DNA of 15,201 nucleotides, from contig DAOOVG010000056.1 of assembly GCA_035369865.1 (NCBI GenBank), positions 1-15,201 on the forward strand, in the 5' to 3' direction. The stretch is from MVYY01 sp035369865 (GTDB lineage: Bacteria > Bacteroidota > Bacteroidia > Bacteroidales > Paludibacteraceae). The position numbers and the translations under genes were made by a program. The notes under the pieces were generated by a model that saw only the letters and a list, made by a program, of their open reading frames with translations, was not told where the DNA came from and ran no database searches. Position 1 is the first letter of the stretch; the number at the start of each line of letters is the position of its first letter. Shown here one piece after another: positions 15,013 through 15,201 of this stretch.

Positions 15013-15059
15013 AGCTTACCATGCGGTGGCGTTGAGTACAAATGTAACCTTTGTAAGTT
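15013..15059. other. Foldable non-coding segment before the IS110-like reading frame
   Basis: An outer stem AGCTTAC (15013-15019) with GTAAGTT (15053-15059, one G-T pair) encloses the hairpins CCA-TGCGG-TGG and TACAAA-TGTAACC-TTTGTA (15037-15055); the inner and outer stems partly compete. It lies about 60-105 nt before the transposase frame, where IS110 elements encode bridge RNA. The link to a bridge RNA is an inference. Confidence 0.3.
15039..15046 (-). promoter_or_regulatory. Candidate -7 element upstream of the glycosyltransferase
   Basis: TACATTTG on the minus strand matches TANNTTTG, about 180 nt before the glycosyltransferase start. No -33 box lies at the right distance, and the site falls inside a foldable region that may belong to the IS110-like element, so this could be chance. 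Confidence 0.25.
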
Positions 15060-15117
15060 GGTTTTTTATCTTCCAATAAAATAAACTAATTGTATAACAA
15101 TTATTCTGGTAATTTTT

Positions 15118-15201
15118 ATAGAAAAAGCTTGTGACCTTGACGTTCATAAAGATAGTGCATTTTTTTGCATCTTGGACGAACAAAATAAAAAACTTTTAGA
15201 A
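15118..15201 (+). CDS. IS110-family transposase, N-terminus (cut by the window edge, no normal start)
   Basis: The last 28 codons read (ATA)EKACDLDVHKDSAFFCILD and on to the window end. This matches the start of IS110-family transposases, whose RuvC-like DEDD domain opens with xxGLDVHKDSxxxCIL; the first catalytic Asp is the D of LDVHK. IS110 enzymes recombine DNA under guidance of an element-encoded bridge RNA. The frame is open back to a TAA at 15082 but contains no ATG, GTG or TTG; ATA at 15118 stands where ATG is expected. The residue before LDVHK is Asp (GAC) where Gly (GGC) is usual. Both differences are single G-to-A changes, which suggests decay, though initiation at a rare codon cannot be excluded. 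The rest of the gene lies outside the window. Confidence 0.7.
   Translation, partial: MEKACDLDVHKDSAFFCILDEQNKKLLE

Noticed and set aside
14891..15079. 62-codon plus-strand frame before the IS110-like gene
   Set aside because: It has no family signal and no ribosome-binding site, and it lies in the region more likely to be non-coding element DNA or a leader.

Overview
The window looks like chromosomal DNA of an AT-rich member of the Bacteroidota, most likely Bacteroidales or a close relative. The signs are two promoters of the Bacteroidota type (TTTG or TTG, about 19-20 bp, then TANNTTTG), weak or absent Shine-Dalgarno sequences before most genes, a lipoprotein with a short Bacteroidota-style signal peptide, a DUF4924-type gene, and the neighbourhoods infC-rpmI-rplT and rplY-pth-S4 protein. 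No genus can be named from the sequence alone.

Layout: (1) 60-2165, minus strand: a small CxxC metal-binding (HMA) protein, a free-standing reactivation domain of cobalamin-dependent methionine synthase, and a lipoprotein of unknown function. (2) 2184-2757: a gene-poor stretch with degenerate short repeats, closed by the terminator of the next operon. (3) 2758-3976, minus: rplT, rpmI and infC (L20, L35, IF3). infC has no ATG, GTG or TTG in the right place and appears to start at AUA behind a strong Shine-Dalgarno sequence. (4) 4215-6661, plus: a good promoter, rplY (L25/Ctc), pth, an S4 RNA-binding protein overlapping pth by 4 nt, and a DUF4924 protein. (5) 6817-9165, plus: rfbA, rfbC and rfbD of dTDP-L-rhamnose synthesis, without rfbB, closed by a terminator. 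(6) A tRNA-Asp(GUC) gene on the minus strand with its own promoter. (7) 9533-10088: decayed remains of an IS1634-type transposase. (8) 10259-10723, minus: an Hsp20 small heat-shock protein with a strong terminator; its 354-nt upstream region carries two palindromes. (9) 11078-14856, minus: mutS preceded by a family 4-like glycosyltransferase 32 nt upstream. (10) The right edge enters the N-terminus of an IS110-family transposase that lacks a normal start codon, with a foldable non-coding stretch just upstream.

Most of the window is housekeeping: translation (IF3, L20, L35, L25, Pth, S4 protein, tRNA-Asp), mismatch repair, protein quality control and surface-sugar synthesis. The points most worth checking are the AUA start of infC, the stand-alone MetH reactivation domain, the IS110 edge as a possible bridge-RNA element, and the palindromes upstream of hsp20. 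I found no CRISPR array, no toxin-antitoxin pair, no recognisable defence island and no convincing new multi-gene system.
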